From NCBI RefSeq assembly GCF_020510625.1, contig NZ_CP075191.1, forward strand, positions 2,208,001 through 2,272,000: DNA of 64,000 bases, read 5' to 3'. Origin of the DNA: Ferribacterium limneticum (GTDB taxonomy: Bacteria; Pseudomonadota; Gammaproteobacteria; Burkholderiales; Rhodocyclaceae). Under the pieces are notes generated by a model, which was given only the letters and a program-made list of their open reading frames with translations, did no database searches and had not been told where the DNA came from. Below are positions 31,887 to 39,155 of this stretch, piece after piece (position 1 is the stretch's first letter; every line of letters begins with the position of its first letter). The translations under genes were made by a program, and so were the position numbers.

Positions 31887-32014
31887 GATTCCACCTCGAA
31901 ATAAACGATCGGCACGATCTTGTCGTACTCCCAACAGTTAGGCTCCTTGAGCAGGCTGACCGGCTCACGGATGTCCTCTTCCTCTGGCAAGGAGTAGTCC
32001 CTTTCGGTGTGCAA
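31883..32014 (-). CDS. Possible small acidic protein without an ATG start (about 44 aa)
   Basis: After the TAA at 32027-32029 the same frame continues open and ends in a GTGA overlap with the next gene. It encodes LPEEEDIREPVSLLKEP and WEYDKIVPIVYFEVES, which looks protein-like. The only start candidates are TTG at 32014 or CTG at 32020. A GTG start in another frame followed by a frameshift is an alternative, as is readthrough of the TAA. Confidence 0.3.
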   Translation of the reverse strand: MHTERDYSLPEEEDIREPVSLLKEPNCWEYDKIVPIVYFEVES

Positions 32015-32026
32015 ATCCAGGCTCGT

Positions 32027-32326
32027 TTAGCTTTCACCGAGAGTCTCCAGAAGAAGTTGCGCACGATCCGCCTGGTTGCTTCGCATCTTGGTATCAAGGC
32101 CGTCGTGCATCAGTTCCTTGAGCAGGCGTATCGCATCGACCATGTGCCAGCCAAGTTCCCTGAGCAGGATCACGAGGTCCGCCTCTTCTTCATCCACGCG
32201 GCCGTCCGAGCCGGTGAAGTTGAGGAAGAACTTCTTGCAGGATGGGTGGCCACACTTGCAGGGTGTTTTGTGGAAGTTCGCTGGCAGGCGCTCCAGCAGG
32301 CGCTCAAGTTCTTCAATCTTGGTCAT
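32027..32326 (-). CDS. Hypothetical protein with CxC...C cluster (99 aa)
   Basis: The N-terminal third has KTPCKCGHPSCKKFF, a likely zinc-binding knot, followed by a helical part (ADLVILLRELGWHMVDAIRL). Overlaps the upstream gene by four bases. Function unknown. Confidence 0.6.
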   Translation of the reverse strand: MTKIEELERLLERLPANFHKTPCKCGHPSCKKFFLNFTGSDGRVDEEEADLVILLRELGWHMVDAIRLLKELMHDGLDTKMRSNQADRAQLLLETLGES

Positions 32327-32520
32327 GCTGCAAACCTCCGTACTTGATGATGGACCGCCTTGTGGTGCGGGCCTTCCTTGACGAACAAGGTCTTCGACAT
32401 GCCTCGCTCATGCTCGCGGAGCACGATGCGGGTGCCGTCCCTGTCCTTGTGCGTGACCGTGACCACGTTGCCGATATCTTTGAGGGCGGCTGCCCAGACT
32501 GCTTCTTCACGGGTGATCAT
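32323..32520 (-). CDS. Hypothetical protein (65 aa)
   Basis: Small beta-rich protein (NVVTVTHKDRDGTRIVLREH) overlapping both neighbours. No family is recognised. Confidence 0.6.
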   Translation of the reverse strand: MITREEAVWAAALKDIGNVVTVTHKDRDGTRIVLREHERGMSKTLFVKEGPHHKAVHHQVRRFAA

Positions 32521-32767
32521 TTGGGTTCAACTCCAACTTGAGGTTGAGCTTCTTCAGCACCTCGTCCAGTGAGTAGTCCTGGGCAAAGTCCCACCCATTC
32601 GGGTACTCGGCAACCAGATCGGGATGCACCTTGCGACACTGGCCATGGGCGTGGAAGCACATGCCTTCCTTGTCGAAGGTGACGCTCAGGTTCGGTGCAT
32701 CGAGCTGCTTCTGCAGGTGCTCTCGAAGGTACTGGAGCAGGGTGTTGATCAGCTGGTTGAAGTTCAT
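32507..32767 (-). CDS. Hypothetical protein (86 aa)
   Basis: Starts with an amphipathic helix (NQLINTLLQYLREHLQKQL) and contains a short Cys/His segment (MCFHAHGQC). Overlaps both neighbours. Function unknown. Confidence 0.6.
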   Translation of the reverse strand: MNFNQLINTLLQYLREHLQKQLDAPNLSVTFDKEGMCFHAHGQCRKVHPDLVAEYPNGWDFAQDYSLDEVLKKLNLKLELNPNDHP

Positions 32768-33108
32768 TGCAGCTCCTTCGGGATATCCACTTCATCGCCC
32801 AGCTTGCTGGCGACGTAGCAACGCATGGCCGCGATTAGTGGGGTTGAACTACCTACCCACTTACCACCCGGCACCTTAGCGAACCAATGCCCATAGCCGT
32901 TTTCTTTGAGTGCGATCTTTTCCCGCTCAATGATCGGGCCACCTTGGGACCAGTTGGTTGAGTAGTGCCACTCGGGGTTACGTTCAAAAGTGCGTGTTGA
33001 TCCGTCCGCGTTTTTGAACACGAAGTATCCATTGTTTGACCAATGTATCCCGTTGGCAAGTTCTACCGCCCAATCAAGGGCAGGGCCAATCAGCTCTGCG
33101 GTTTTCAT
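32764..33108 (-). CDS. DUF2591-family phage protein (114 aa)
   Basis: MKTAELIGPALDWAVELANG, YSTNWSQGGPIIEREKI and TPLIAAMRCYVASKLGDEV match the DUF2591 family, frequent in tailed phages and of unknown function. A second, more divergent member is encoded at 35466-35837, so the family was duplicated in this phage. Confidence 0.9.
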   Translation of the reverse strand: MKTAELIGPALDWAVELANGIHWSNNGYFVFKNADGSTRTFERNPEWHYSTNWSQGGPIIEREKIALKENGYGHWFAKVPGGKWVGSSTPLIAAMRCYVASKLGDEVDIPKELQ

Positions 33109-33617
33109 ACGAACCTCGCATCAACATCGACCAGGCCAAGTGTGATCAGGTGGGCAAGGAGGCCCACCGTGTCCAGGTTGGACTTCATGAAGCCATCCTC
33201 AACGAGCTCACCATTCTCATATGAGAACAGCTCAGCGCCTCCCTCATCTTCCACATGGGCTTTGAACTCGCCGCGCTCGTCCAGATCGACGACGAGGATC
33301 AGGTACAGGGGCAAGGTGGGAACACACTCCTCCCGCAGGTTGAGGAGGTAGTTCAGTTCAGCCTTCGCGTGGCGCTGCGCGTCCTCGGCATAAGCAATTT
33401 CCCACTCAGCGTAAGGAGTGTCTTCACAGTAGGGATTACCAGTATCAATCCCGATCGGGCACTGTTCGCAGCTCAGTTTTTCAGTGCCAGCGAAGTTCGG
33501 GTTGAAGAGTAGGCAGAGCGGGCACGCACCCCTCACAGATTCGCCATCCGCACGATCTGCCCAATTCACGATCGAGGCGTCAAGTGCCTTGACAGTTGCG
33601 GGTCCAATTTTGATCAT
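33105..33617 (-). CDS. Hypothetical cysteine-containing protein (170 aa)
   Basis: The N-terminal half has GACPLCLLF and LSCEQCPIG, two CxxC pairs that could bind zinc. An exact copy of the phage palindrome (33214-33227) lies within the coding sequence and encodes FSYEN. Overlaps both neighbours by four bases. Function unknown. Confidence 0.6.
   Translation of the reverse strand: MIKIGPATVKALDASIVNWADRADGESVRGACPLCLLFNPNFAGTEKLSCEQCPIGIDTGNPYCEDTPYAEWEIAYAEDAQRHAKAELNYLLNLREECVPTLPLYLILVVDLDERGEFKAHVEDEGGAELFSYENGELVEDGFMKSNLDTVGLLAHLITLGLVDVDARFV
33214..33227. repeat. Exact copy of palindrome TTCTCATATGAGAA (intragenic)
   Basis: One of 11 exact copies of this 14-bp palindrome. This is the only exact copy that falls inside a confident gene. 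Confidence 0.9.
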
Positions 33618-33910
33618 AGTTGTTCCTCCGGAACCATAAAACCATCCTCGTGGGCTTCTGGGTTCATGCTGAACCCAAGGTGCTGGCCGTACACGATATC
33701 GTCGAGTTCAAGCAGGGACTCTCTGAGTAGGTAGAGAGCGACAGGAGTGAGATTAACAACCTGAGGTTCTGGCCAGTTCGGGCTGTAAATTCGAACCTGG
33801 GTCAGGTTCGAGTCGAACTCGACGACCTCGACCTTGCGCCGGCCCGCCTGAAAGGTCACCGCCCTCAACCCGATGGATACGGCACACTGGTCATGGATAC
33901 TTTCAATCAT
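33614..33910 (-). CDS. Hypothetical protein (98 aa)
   Basis: The ATG at 33910 (MIESIHDQCAVSIG) is preferred over one six codons upstream. Alpha/beta sequence with a helix VALYLLRESLLELDD. Overlaps both neighbours. Function unknown. Confidence 0.6.
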   Translation of the reverse strand: MIESIHDQCAVSIGLRAVTFQAGRRKVEVVEFDSNLTQVRIYSPNWPEPQVVNLTPVALYLLRESLLELDDIVYGQHLGFSMNPEAHEDGFMVPEEQL

Positions 33911-34089
33911 GACTGCACCTCTTGCCAAATTGTTTCAGAAGTCATGCACTCATCACCAAGTCTGACGCAGAGGGCCGCACGAGCTGAGTCAGCAGCTCCT
34001 TCACTCACCTGCTCAGCAGCACAACCCTGGCAACCAAAACCTTGCGCCGCCACCAATTCATACTTCTTTCCATCAACTTCACGTTTCAT
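33907..34089 (-). CDS. Hypothetical protein (60 aa)
   Basis: The ATG at 34089 overlaps the previous stop. Contains GCQGCAAEQ and further cysteines. Too short for a family call. Confidence 0.55.
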   Translation of the reverse strand: MKREVDGKKYELVAAQGFGCQGCAAEQVSEGAADSARAALCVRLGDECMTSETIWQEVQS

Positions 34090-34457
34090 TTCCCATTTCC
34101 CATCCATGAATAGTTCCCTTGCACATACTCAAGGGCTTCTTCAGGGCTTTCGAAGTCACCCACTGAGCAGGTCTCAAGCTTGGCCACGCTGGCGACATGC
34201 CGGTAATGCGACGAGTCGTACAGGTAGACGCCCAGTTCAGAATGCAGGTCGTCATCGATCTTGTTTTCCGTTTCGAAGTCGAAGCACTCCAGCCAGTGCG
34301 AGGGCGGGATCTCGCAGCAATGGACGTACTCGCCTGGCTTGTACAGGTAGAAGCCCCAGTACTTGCCAACCTTGGCCTTGATCCCGTCGATGAAGGTGTC
34401 AGTCTCCTCGATACGAGCCATGCGGTAGGTCTGGGTAGCGTCGATCACATCAAGCAT
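34086..34457 (-). CDS. Hypothetical protein (123 aa)
   Basis: Contains YWGFYLYKPGEYVHCCEIP and many aromatic and acidic residues. Overlaps both neighbours. Function unknown. Confidence 0.6.
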   Translation of the reverse strand: MLDVIDATQTYRMARIEETDTFIDGIKAKVGKYWGFYLYKPGEYVHCCEIPPSHWLECFDFETENKIDDDLHSELGVYLYDSSHYRHVASVAKLETCSVGDFESPEEALEYVQGNYSWMGNGK

Positions 34458-34819
34458 GGCTGTTCCTCCTTATCGCACCGGACAGCATAGTCAGCGACCA
34501 GCTTGTCCAGTATCTCGAGACGGAGAGCTTTGGATCGCTCGTCAATTGCCCGATGATGCCGCACGTAACTGAGGCCATCCCGCTTACGGATGAACTCCTC
34601 AACTATGTAAAGGCCTGAGATGTGGCTCAGGATTTCACGTCTGAGCTGCTGGACAAGGTTGGTTGCTCTGAGCTGCTTTGGCTCACGGCTCAGCTTCTCG
34701 TTGATTTCCCACCTGAGACTTGGGCACAGGTACTGCATCTGGTTCGTTCCAAGTTGGAACTGCGCTCGGACCTTAGTCAGAGCCAAGAGGCAAATCTGGT
34801 TGTCGGTGTAATCACTCAC
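34445..34819 (-). CDS. Hypothetical helical protein, local paralogue group (124 aa)
   Basis: A mostly helical protein (LVQQLRREILSHISGLYIVE, RLEILDKLVADYAVRC). It resembles in layout the genes at 35834, 36208 and 36513: a Leu-rich helix, a central I-x-x-x-I segment, an aromatic stretch and a final helix ending in L-x-x-L. This suggests a small expanded family. Function unknown. Confidence 0.55.
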   Translation of the reverse strand: MSDYTDNQICLLALTKVRAQFQLGTNQMQYLCPSLRWEINEKLSREPKQLRATNLVQQLRREILSHISGLYIVEEFIRKRDGLSYVRHHRAIDERSKALRLEILDKLVADYAVRCDKEEQPCLM

Positions 34820-35190
34820 GGCTTCACTCCAAACATCTCGTCCATGATTTGAGTGACGGCAGCAATCTCAGCTTCCAGTTGCCGACGCTCGTACTCTTCA
34901 CGAGCAATGCGCCACTTCGCTTTTCCCTCCAGTGAGGCGATCGCCTTCTTGTCGAACGGACGAATCGAACCCTTGAAGCAAGGTCCAGAGCTCATGCAGA
35001 AGCCATCGTCGGAGTTATGGCTGACGCTGAGCTTCACCTCGCCATCAGCAAGCAATTCACCGTAGAAGAAATACTCAGTGAAGCGAGATGAGTGCAGGTA
35101 TGTTGCTTCCCTGAACTCGCTGTAAAGGTGCTGTTTGATCAGCGCCTCAGCATGGTTTGCTCCGAGTTGAATCGGGTAGATGTTAGGCAT
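34816..35190 (-). CDS. Hypothetical protein (124 aa)
   Basis: Alpha/beta N-terminus and a long C-terminal helix (KWRIAREEYERRQLEAEIAA). Overlaps both neighbours. Function unknown. Confidence 0.6.
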   Translation of the reverse strand: MPNIYPIQLGANHAEALIKQHLYSEFREATYLHSSRFTEYFFYGELLADGEVKLSVSHNSDDGFCMSSGPCFKGSIRPFDKKAIASLEGKAKWRIAREEYERRQLEAEIAAVTQIMDEMFGVKP

Positions 35191-35476
35191 GCTTTCCCTC
35201 CGTACACAGGTCGTGGCCCCAAAGGTCCAGCGCGTCCTGCTTGTTGAATTTGTCCGTGTTCAACCACTCAGCGCAGGCTCGGCAGTAATACTTGCGGGTC
35301 GAGTGGTTGTACCAATTGGCGCCCGGTGCCAGGCAGGCACTGCGATTGCAGCTCCCACCGAACTCACCCTTGTCTGCCGGGAAGTTGATCGTGGTATTGA
35401 CCGGGTTCGGGTAGCGCCGGCCCCAAGGTGATTTCCGGATTGAGACCAGCTTGCCGAAGCGGGTTTCAAAGGCCAT
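35183..35476 (-). CDS. Conserved phage zinc-ribbon-like protein (97 aa)
   Basis: GGSCNRSACLAPGANWYN followed by KYYCRACAEWLN has the CxxxxC...CxxC pattern found in a widespread family of small phage proteins. The ATG at 35476 overlaps the previous gene by 11 bases. Function unknown. Confidence 0.72.
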   Translation of the reverse strand: MAFETRFGKLVSIRKSPWGRRYPNPVNTTINFPADKGEFGGSCNRSACLAPGANWYNHSTRKYYCRACAEWLNTDKFNKQDALDLWGHDLCTEGKHA

Positions 35477-35837
35477 CTGGTACCTCCACCTCGGGACCAA
35501 ACAAGCTGATTACCCAGCACCGCATGGCAGCGATCAGGGAGTCTTCCCCATAGGTTTTCACATCCACCCCGTACTTGCTGGCCATCCAACAATTGTTGGA
35601 TGCGGACCACCAGGGAGTTATCTTCTCTCGATCAAGGATCGGCCACGATTGCTCTGGCAAGGTCGAGGGGCTGTAGCCCCCACCAATCCGGTGATAGCGC
35701 CCACCTCGATCAATCCACCAACCAGCTTCAAGCCCAGACTGGAATCCAAATGGGTCTTTGACGATGTCGAAGCCCTCGCACTCCGCAACCAGATAGTCGA
35801 GCTGGACAGGCGTTGCTTCACTGACCTTGATCCTCAT
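35466..35837 (-). CDS. DUF2591-family phage protein, second copy (123 aa)
   Basis: MRIKVSEATPVQLDYLVAEC, WPILDREKI and LIAAMRCWVISLFGPEVEV match DUF2591. It is divergent from the copy at 32764-33108, with a longer central region. Function unknown. Confidence 0.88.
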   Translation of the reverse strand: MRIKVSEATPVQLDYLVAECEGFDIVKDPFGFQSGLEAGWWIDRGGRYHRIGGGYSPSTLPEQSWPILDREKITPWWSASNNCWMASKYGVDVKTYGEDSLIAAMRCWVISLFGPEVEVPDGL

Positions 35838-36211
35838 GACTGCACCACTGGATACTTGACCAGCAATTCGGCGAAAAGCTTGCGCCGCTCGTTGATTACG
35901 GCGGGATGATCGGCATCCACAACAAGGAGGAACTCGTTCAGCGCTTCGAGGTTCGCTTCGTCCATCTTGAGGATGACGTACTGCTCAGCCGAGAAACAAT
36001 CCTCGATACGAGCCTTAATCCAATCGCAGGCCAGACGAACCTCGACCAGCAGGTGTCCGAACTGCTCGTCCAGGCCAAGGTGGGCTTGGTAGTGGAGGGT
36101 GTCGCAGATGTACACTGACCCGGTGTGGCCCTCACTCAAGCGCTTGCCGTGCTCCATCCGATATTCCCAGCCAGCCTGTGCTGCCAGGATCAAATCGTGC
36201 ATAGTTTTCAT
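35834..36211 (-). CDS. Hypothetical helical protein, local paralogue group (125 aa)
   Basis: Mostly helical, with VRLACDWIKARIEDCFSAEQ and a final helix RRKLFAELLVKYP. The second half resembles the genes at 36208 and 36513. Overlaps both neighbours by four bases. Function unknown. Confidence 0.55.
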   Translation of the reverse strand: MKTMHDLILAAQAGWEYRMEHGKRLSEGHTGSVYICDTLHYQAHLGLDEQFGHLLVEVRLACDWIKARIEDCFSAEQYVILKMDEANLEALNEFLLVVDADHPAVINERRKLFAELLVKYPVVQS

Positions 36212-36516
36212 GCTTCCTCCTTCGAGTACTTCTCGATCAGCGCCAACACCATGCCGATACGGAAGGCGTTGCCAACTACCCCACGAGGCTCGACCTCGTC
36301 GACAAAGACCTCATGCATGAGGTAGGTCTCCGCAGTGAAGTGCTCGCCAATGACGCTTTGAATCTCGAGGCGCAGCGCTTGAATTGCACCTTGGGCTTCC
36401 TCAGACACGCAAGCGTCAAGCATGTCTCTGAGCGCAATGCAAAGGAAGTAGTTCGTTTCAGCGTCCTGAAGGCATTCCAAGTGGGTCTTGAGTGCAGCAA
36501 GCTTGTAGCCGTTCAT
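36208..36516 (-). CDS. Hypothetical helical protein, local paralogue group (102 aa)
   Basis: ALRLEIQSVIGEHFTAETYL and GNAFRIGMVLALIEKYSKE align in order with the product of the next gene (VDGYLEHNQ, ARAFRIALLTKLLAEL). The pair is best explained by tandem duplication. Function unknown. Confidence 0.6.
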   Translation of the reverse strand: MNGYKLAALKTHLECLQDAETNYFLCIALRDMLDACVSEEAQGAIQALRLEIQSVIGEHFTAETYLMHEVFVDEVEPRGVVGNAFRIGMVLALIEKYSKEEA

Positions 36517-36839
36517 GATTCCACCTCAAGCTCAGCCAGCAACTTGGTCAAGAGAGCAATGCGGAACGCCCTTGCGGCCTCCTTCCCCGACTCAATCTGG
36601 TTATGCTCCAAGTAACCATCAACCGTTGTGCAGGGGTAGATTGCCAGTAGTATTTTGGTACGCAGAGGCCGCAGAACTTCCGCTTCAAGGGGAGTCCAGC
36701 CAGAGGGAGAGAAAGGCACATCCCCTGCATAGGCCCTACAAATCTGGTGACACAGGTAAATGTTGATAAAGAGGGGCGCACTGAGCAGGCGCTGAAGGGT
36801 AGTGTTGAGTACCTCAATTTGCTTGTCGCGGGTATTCAT
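36513..36839 (-). CDS. Hypothetical helical protein, local paralogue group (108 aa)
   Basis: Starts MNTRDKQIEVLNTTLQRLL; LRPLRTKILLAIYPCTTVD and AARAFRIALLTKLLAELEVE are shared in layout with its neighbour. Overlaps both neighbours by four bases. Function unknown. Confidence 0.6.
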   Translation of the reverse strand: MNTRDKQIEVLNTTLQRLLSAPLFINIYLCHQICRAYAGDVPFSPSGWTPLEAEVLRPLRTKILLAIYPCTTVDGYLEHNQIESGKEAARAFRIALLTKLLAELEVES

Positions 36840-37120
36840 TGCAGCACCTCCGATGCTTCACAGATCACCACGTCGTTCAACAGCATGCCCTTGCGGGCAA
36901 TAGCAATGAGGCGTTTCGCTAGGGGTTTGCTGTCGTCACGAATCTCAACCCAATCTCTGGAGTTCGACATGGTGGTAGCGACACGGATGGCCGCCTCGAT
37001 GCTTCGATAGGTTCGGCCGACACGCCAGCACACCCCATCCTCAAGAGGTGCATAGGTGCGGAACATGGGCTTGGCGCCCTTCGTTATTGCATCTTGAATC
37101 TTGCTGATTGCTGATTTCAT
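36836..37120 (-). CDS. Hypothetical protein (94 aa)
   Basis: Its leader reads TTTGACAACCGTAACTTTGG with a GGAGA box, directly downstream of an exact palindrome copy at 37151-37164. The protein is basic and helical (MSNSRDWVEIRDDSKPLAKR). Being first behind a palindrome, it may be under control of the palindrome-binding factor. Function unknown. Confidence 0.6.
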   Translation of the reverse strand: MKSAISKIQDAITKGAKPMFRTYAPLEDGVCWRVGRTYRSIEAAIRVATTMSNSRDWVEIRDDSKPLAKRLIAIARKGMLLNDVVICEASEVLQ

Positions 37121-37150
37121 GCTTTGGTCTCCAAAGTTACGGTTGTCAAA

Positions 37151-37164
37151 TTCTCATATGAGAA
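37151..37164. repeat. Exact copy of palindrome TTCTCATATGAGAA (intergenic)
   Basis: It sits between two genes, immediately upstream of the TTTGACAAC leader of the gene starting at 37120. The placement is that of an operator or activator site. Confidence 0.9.
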
Positions 37165-37174
37165 CTAGACGGAT

Positions 37175-37582
37175 TTAGAGCTTGTTTGCGAGTTCCTCGG
37201 GAGTCGGGCGTCGGCACTCAGTCCAGGCGAGTTTTGTGCTTGATGTGAAGGAAGTTTGACCATCAGACCAGGAGATAGGCGAGCCAGCCTCCGACACACC
37301 TGCAAAGTGACGGCGGCGCCAAGGATCACTTGCACTGTGACGCACCATGACCGGCTCGTCGATCACGAAGTCCTCATAGGGCGAGACCTCGATCAGGTCT
37401 CGCTGGTCGGTACCAACACTGTTGTAGCGCCCGTTCAGCGTGTAGAGGTTGGTCTCCTCGTGGCCCTTCGGGTAGGAGATAAGAGCGACAACTGGGAAGC
37501 AATCGCCAAGCTTGTCACAGCAAAGGATGCGAACCGGATGCCCATCGCGAGTCCGGTACTTCTTGTTGATATCAATTTGCAT
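37175..37582 (-). CDS. Conserved phage protein (135 aa)
   Basis: The ATG at 37582 (MQIDINKKYRTRDGHPVRIL) is clear; the frame upstream is a shadow. TRDGHPVRILCCD with later PVVALI is a recurring pattern in phage and plasmid proteins of unknown function. Confidence 0.68.
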   Translation of the reverse strand: MQIDINKKYRTRDGHPVRILCCDKLGDCFPVVALISYPKGHEETNLYTLNGRYNSVGTDQRDLIEVSPYEDFVIDEPVMVRHSASDPWRRRHFAGVSEAGSPISWSDGQTSFTSSTKLAWTECRRPTPEELANKL

Positions 37583-37583
37583 T

Positions 37584-37832
37584 TCAGTTCCCTTCGACTG
37601 AGGTTTCCAGAGCTTCGACCAAATCGAAAGCATCGCTCGGATAGTTGAAAATGCAGCCCGAAGGGTAAATACCCACCCCATCCTCATTGATGTGCTCAAC
37701 GAGCAGTTCCTTACCCTGAAGGGCTTCAGCTGCATTGTCCATGCTATCGACCCAGATATCCTCCCAGCCTTCCTGAGTGGTGACCTTGCGGACAAGCTTG
37801 ACTTTGTCGCCTACTTTGAATTGGTGTTGCAT
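37584..37832 (-). CDS. Small SH3-like protein (82 aa)
   Basis: FKVGDKVKLVRKVTTQ at the start resembles the small barrel protein at 5482-5712. The rest is acidic. One base separates it from the next gene. Function unknown. Confidence 0.6.
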   Translation of the reverse strand: MQHQFKVGDKVKLVRKVTTQEGWEDIWVDSMDNAAEALQGKELLVEHINEDGVGIYPSGCIFNYPSDAFDLVEALETSVEGN

Positions 37833-37843
37833 TCCAGTTCCTT

Positions 37844-37978
37844 TCAGTGAATTGAGGGTTGCTTTACTTCAGCGGCCCGCCACAGTTCGCGAGCCACGGA
37901 CAAGGGCATCCAAATGTCGCCCATGCCTGTCCAGATCAGGACCAGGCGGCGGAATAGCGAGGAGCGCTGGGATTTCAT
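37844..37978 (-). CDS. Small hypothetical protein (44 aa)
   Basis: AGGAGTTCTGAA precedes the ATG at 37978. The peptide MKSQRSSLFRRLVLIWTG has a basic start and a short hydrophobic middle, so it may sit at the membrane. It is supported by the good ribosome site and by spacing. Confidence 0.45.
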   Translation of the reverse strand: MKSQRSSLFRRLVLIWTGMGDIWMPLSVARELWRAAEVKQPSIH

Positions 37979-37994
37979 TTCAGAACTCCTTTCC

Positions 37995-38087
37995 TCAGCG
38001 CTCACACTTGCCGCCGATACGGATAAAGCTCATGGGGAAGGGGTGATCGCACCACGTCTGCTTCCACCAGAGCTTCAGTTCAGGCAA
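37995..38087 (-). CDS. Possible small protein with non-ATG start (about 30 aa)
   Basis: An open frame encodes LKLWWKQTWCDHPFPMSF and ends GGKCER. Its composition is protein-like and it overlaps the small membrane gene upstream, but only TTG/CTG starts are available. It may be the remnant of a longer gene. Confidence 0.25.
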   Translation of the reverse strand: MPELKLWWKQTWCDHPFPMSFIRIGGKCER

Positions 38088-38224
38088 GGGAAGTACTTGA
38101 CCTGCCCGTAATGCACAGCAAGTATCCAAGCTTGGTAGAAGCCAATCTTGAACATTTCAGGCTTTGGCATCCCAAAAATCCAGAGACCCACGACGCTGCC
38201 GAGCCATACCCAGATGTAGCTCAT
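38075..38224 (-). CDS. Small membrane protein (49 aa)
   Basis: The ATG overlaps the previous stop (ATGA). MSYIWVWLGSVVGLWIFGMP is a single membrane helix, followed by an aromatic tail. Function unknown. Confidence 0.5.
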   Translation of the reverse strand: MSYIWVWLGSVVGLWIFGMPKPEMFKIGFYQAWILAVHYGQVKYFPCLN

Positions 38225-38409
38225 TTGAATTCACCTGGAACTACGGCAAGGGCACCGGCAAGGTATCCTTCCCAAGCGCACTGCACTGTGTAGTTAGCGT
38301 AGTGTCCAGGCCATGCGTCATCCTCACCGTAGCGAAGGAAGCTGAACTCATAAGGGGGCTCAGCAAACTGGGACTCAAACGAGTCCCGAAGCTTTTCTTC
38401 GATGGTCAT
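38221..38409 (-). CDS. Hypothetical protein (62 aa)
   Basis: The ATG at 38409 (MTIEEKLRDSFESQF) overlaps the previous TGA. The end CAWEGYLAGALAV resembles short conserved proteins seen in many phages. Function unknown. Confidence 0.6.
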   Translation of the reverse strand: MTIEEKLRDSFESQFAEPPYEFSFLRYGEDDAWPGHYANYTVQCAWEGYLAGALAVVPGEFK

Positions 38410-38552
38410 TTGAGAATGTCTCCCTGTACGGCGGCCGCAGTGGCCAGCAGGACGGCGACAAGGGCAAGGCCGAAGGCCTGCCCTTGGTTCGGTACCAGAA
38501 CAGCACCAGCGAAGCACAGCACCATGCCCACGAGGTAGGCGACGAAGGTCAT
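38406..38552 (-). CDS. Small two-helix membrane protein (48 aa)
   Basis: MTFVAYLVGMVLCFAGAVLV and FGLALVAVLLATAAAV form two membrane helices with a short turn. Overlaps both neighbours by four bases. Function unknown. Confidence 0.55.
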   Translation of the reverse strand: MTFVAYLVGMVLCFAGAVLVPNQGQAFGLALVAVLLATAAAVQGDILK

Positions 38553-38689
38553 GGCACCACCCCGCAGGCGGCGAGGATCAAGGTGGCCAGCTCCGCAAGG
38601 ATCAGGCCGGCGAAGATACCGAGGATGACGTGCTCAGTCGTGTCCCGGAAGAAGGACTTGACGTCGAGCGAGTGGAGCGGCTTACCCAT
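38549..38689 (-). CDS. Small membrane protein (46 aa)
   Basis: A charged N-terminus (MGKPLHSLDVKSFFRDTTE) is followed by one long hydrophobic helix. It overlaps both neighbours, the downstream one by ATGA. Function unknown. Confidence 0.5.
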   Translation of the reverse strand: MGKPLHSLDVKSFFRDTTEHVILGIFAGLILAELATLILAACGVVP

Positions 38690-39068
38690 GGTTGGCTTCC
38701 TTCATGTGGAATCGAGCCTGAAGGGAGAATGCAGCACGAGCCTCTTCAGCCTTGCGCTGCCGGTGCCGAGCCGCGGCTTGCTCCTTGATAGCCAGCACTT
38801 CTTGGAGCACAGCATGAATGGCTTCGTAGTCCGGGTTGGCAAGGAGGTTACGAAGCTCCTTGCGGTCGTACCGCCACACAATCGTGATGACGTCTCGCAT
38901 TGCCGTCGCGGTTCGGGCCATGGCCAGTAGCTCAAGTTGAGAATCCGATTCAGGTTCGGGTTCGTCTGTGTAACGGTAATTCGCCCAGTACGTGCCGTAG
39001 AGGTCATCACTCAAGGTGCCAAGGGCGAGTGCAAGGGCGGTCAGGGTGGTATCAAGGTGCTTTTTCAT
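38682..39068 (-). CDS. Hypothetical coiled-coil protein (128 aa)
   Basis: The ATG at 39068 follows the TTGACAACCTTAACTTCGG leader with a GGAGA box, about 70 bp behind a palindrome copy. The C-terminal half is a long charged helix (QEVLAIKEQAAARHRQRK). The upstream in-frame ATG at 39119 would lie in a terminator and is rejected. It opens the long operon of small genes. Confidence 0.62.
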   Translation of the reverse strand: MKKHLDTTLTALALALGTLSDDLYGTYWANYRYTDEPEPESDSQLELLAMARTATAMRDVITIVWRYDRKELRNLLANPDYEAIHAVLQEVLAIKEQAAARHRQRKAEEARAAFSLQARFHMKEANHG

Positions 39069-39106
39069 TTCGATCTCCGAAGTTAAGGTTGTCAATTTCT
39101 TGACGT

Positions 39107-39128
39107 GAAAAAGGCCCATTTAGGGCCT
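39107..39128 (-). terminator. Rho-independent terminator
   Basis: On the minus strand AGGCCC-TAAAT-GGGCCT is followed by TTTT. It ends the transcript of the regulator gene at 39156-40034 and separates it from the small-gene operon. Confidence 0.75.
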
Positions 39129-39136
39129 GGTTGGGA

Positions 39137-39150
39137 TTCTCATATGAGAA
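39137..39150. repeat. Exact copy of palindrome TTCTCATATGAGAA (intergenic)
   Basis: It lies between the stop of the regulator gene and its terminator, upstream of the next operon. Position is compatible with an operator for the operon starting at 39068. Confidence 0.9.
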
Positions 39151-39155
39151 TTTGA

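Noticed and set aside
39069..39119. Earlier ATG for the gene starting at 39068
   Set aside because: It would place the start inside the terminator hairpin and translate the TTGACAAC leader, unlike the other genes with this leader.
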